The notes below the pieces were generated by a model that was not told the DNA's origin, made no database searches, and was given only the letters and a program-made list of their open reading frames with translations. Shown piece after piece: positions 63,491-64,000 of a DNA stretch of 64,000 bases. Location of the stretch: contig NZ_CP180001.1 in the NCBI RefSeq assembly GCF_047528295.1, forward strand, positions 1-64,000. Reading direction: 5' to 3'. The number at the start of each line of letters is the position of its first letter. Positions within the stretch are counted from its first letter, which is position 1. This DNA comes from Peptacetobacter sp900550335. Its GTDB lineage: Bacteria > Bacillota > Clostridia > Peptostreptococcales > Peptostreptococcaceae. A program made the translations under genes and the position numbers.

Positions 63491-64000
63491 TTATTTCTCT
63501 GGTATTGAAACAAAAGCAACTTCATAACGTTCTCTATCAGAAGCTCTACCTTCTCTTGAAGATATTTCTTCTAATTTAGCATGAAGAGTTTCTTTTATCT
63601 CATCAGCTTCTTCTTTTGTTAATTCTACATTATGGAAATCTTCTATATTAGATCCATTTAATTTTCCAGCTTCTGCTGCATTGAAAAATGCCTCACTAAC
63701 ATCTTCAAATTTGTTAACATAGAATTCATCAGTCTCCCCTTCAATTTTCCCTGCTAATGAAAAATTAAAAACATTCTTCCCTATCTCTATACTTTTAGCT
63801 GTTGGATAATAGTATTTTTCAACTATTCCTGATTTTATTTTTTCCTCTACTAAATCTAATATACCAACCTTATAAAGCATTTTTATATGGTAGTTTATTT
63901 TCGCATGAGGTTCTTCTAAAATTTCTGATAACTGTTTAGCAGATAGTGGAGAATTTTCAAACTGGTTTAATATTTCTATTCTTTTTGGATGTGCTACAGC
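63491..64000 (-). CDS. ArsR-type winged-helix regulator, partial (5' end outside window)
   Basis: The frame is open to the window edge. The first visible residues AVAHPKRIEILNQFENSPLS followed by AKQLSEILEEPHAKINYHIKML form an ArsR-like helix-turn-helix; YYYPTAKSIEIG then follows. The C-terminal 100 residues are a helical domain with no clear ligand site. Probably a transcriptional repressor; its target is unknown. Confidence 0.8.
   Translation of the reverse strand, partial: AVAHPKRIEILNQFENSPLSAKQLSEILEEPHAKINYHIKMLYKVGILDLVEEKIKSGIVEKYYYPTAKSIEIGKNVFNFSLAGKIEGETDEFYVNKFEDVSEAFFNAAEAGKLNGSNIEDFHNVELTKEEADEIKETLHAKLEEISSREGRASDRERYEVAFVSIPEK

Overview
The window is AT-rich Firmicute chromosome, most likely Peptostreptococcaceae or a close clostridial relative. 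This is inferred from gene content (folate C1 genes fchA-folD-metV-metF and fhs, phosphate butyryltransferase, T-box control, MetV-type MTHF reductase), strong AGGAGG ribosome sites, many TTG starts and heavy ATA use for Ile. Nearly all genes lie on the minus strand; the plus-strand genes are an amidohydrolase, pepD, a rusA-like gene, a small ORF, and the integrase and repressor of a mobile element.

Layout. 1-4.7 kb: type III restriction-modification locus with an intact mod, a frameshifted and edge-truncated res, and upstream of mod a (GTCT)17 repeat plus a 25-bp hairpin. 4.8-7.2 kb: thiI and its cysteine desulfurase. 7.75-7.9 kb: a small structured RNA whose terminator is the attachment site of a 9.7-kb integrated element (7882-17621). 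That element has integrase, CI-like and Cro-like regulators, an excisionase-like protein, a replisome organizer, a DnaB-type helicase, small proteins including an extremely acidic repeat protein, and an ArpU-like late regulator. It has no virion or conjugation genes, so it looks like a phage satellite (PICI-like), with a 1.7-kb hairpin-rich segment holding gene remnants. 17.7-21.5 kb: amino-acid ABC transporter under a T-box leader with a duplicated antiterminator/terminator. 21.5-25.4 kb: UvrD-like helicase, ClC transporter, tRNA-Ser. 25.6-31.9 kb: amidohydrolase, PHP phosphatase, the methyl-branch folate genes, a TVP38-type membrane protein. 32-38 kb: ilvN-ilvC-ilvD-ilvB preceded by a very Ile-rich ORF with an intrinsic terminator inside its 3' end. 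38-43.7 kb: zinc ribbon, IS91-family transposase, two YcxB-like proteins, fhs, ptb. 43.7-64 kb: housekeeping genes (TPR, B12/radical SAM, argS, DUF523, mutS2, pepD, BMP lipoprotein, degV, trmL, nth, queG, rusA-like, nfo, an ArsR-type regulator).

How genes work together. Fhs, FchA, FolD and MetF/MetV form a complete folate C1 route from formate to methyl-THF. FolD has lost the residues needed for cyclohydrolase, which matches the separate FchA. NifS-type desulfurase and rhodanese-less ThiI form a tRNA thiolation pair. Four ilv genes cover the common branched-chain pathway except transaminase and threonine deaminase.

Unexplained structure. Three copies of an approximately 120-bp element (44.7, 51.7 and 62.4 kb) have conserved internal-loop sequences and variable stems, each just downstream of a minus-strand gene. 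Two tandem approximately 500-nt transcription units at 56.2-57.4 kb have consensus promoters and terminators, tiny conserved ORFs, and a possible hydrophobic peptide gene on the opposite strand.
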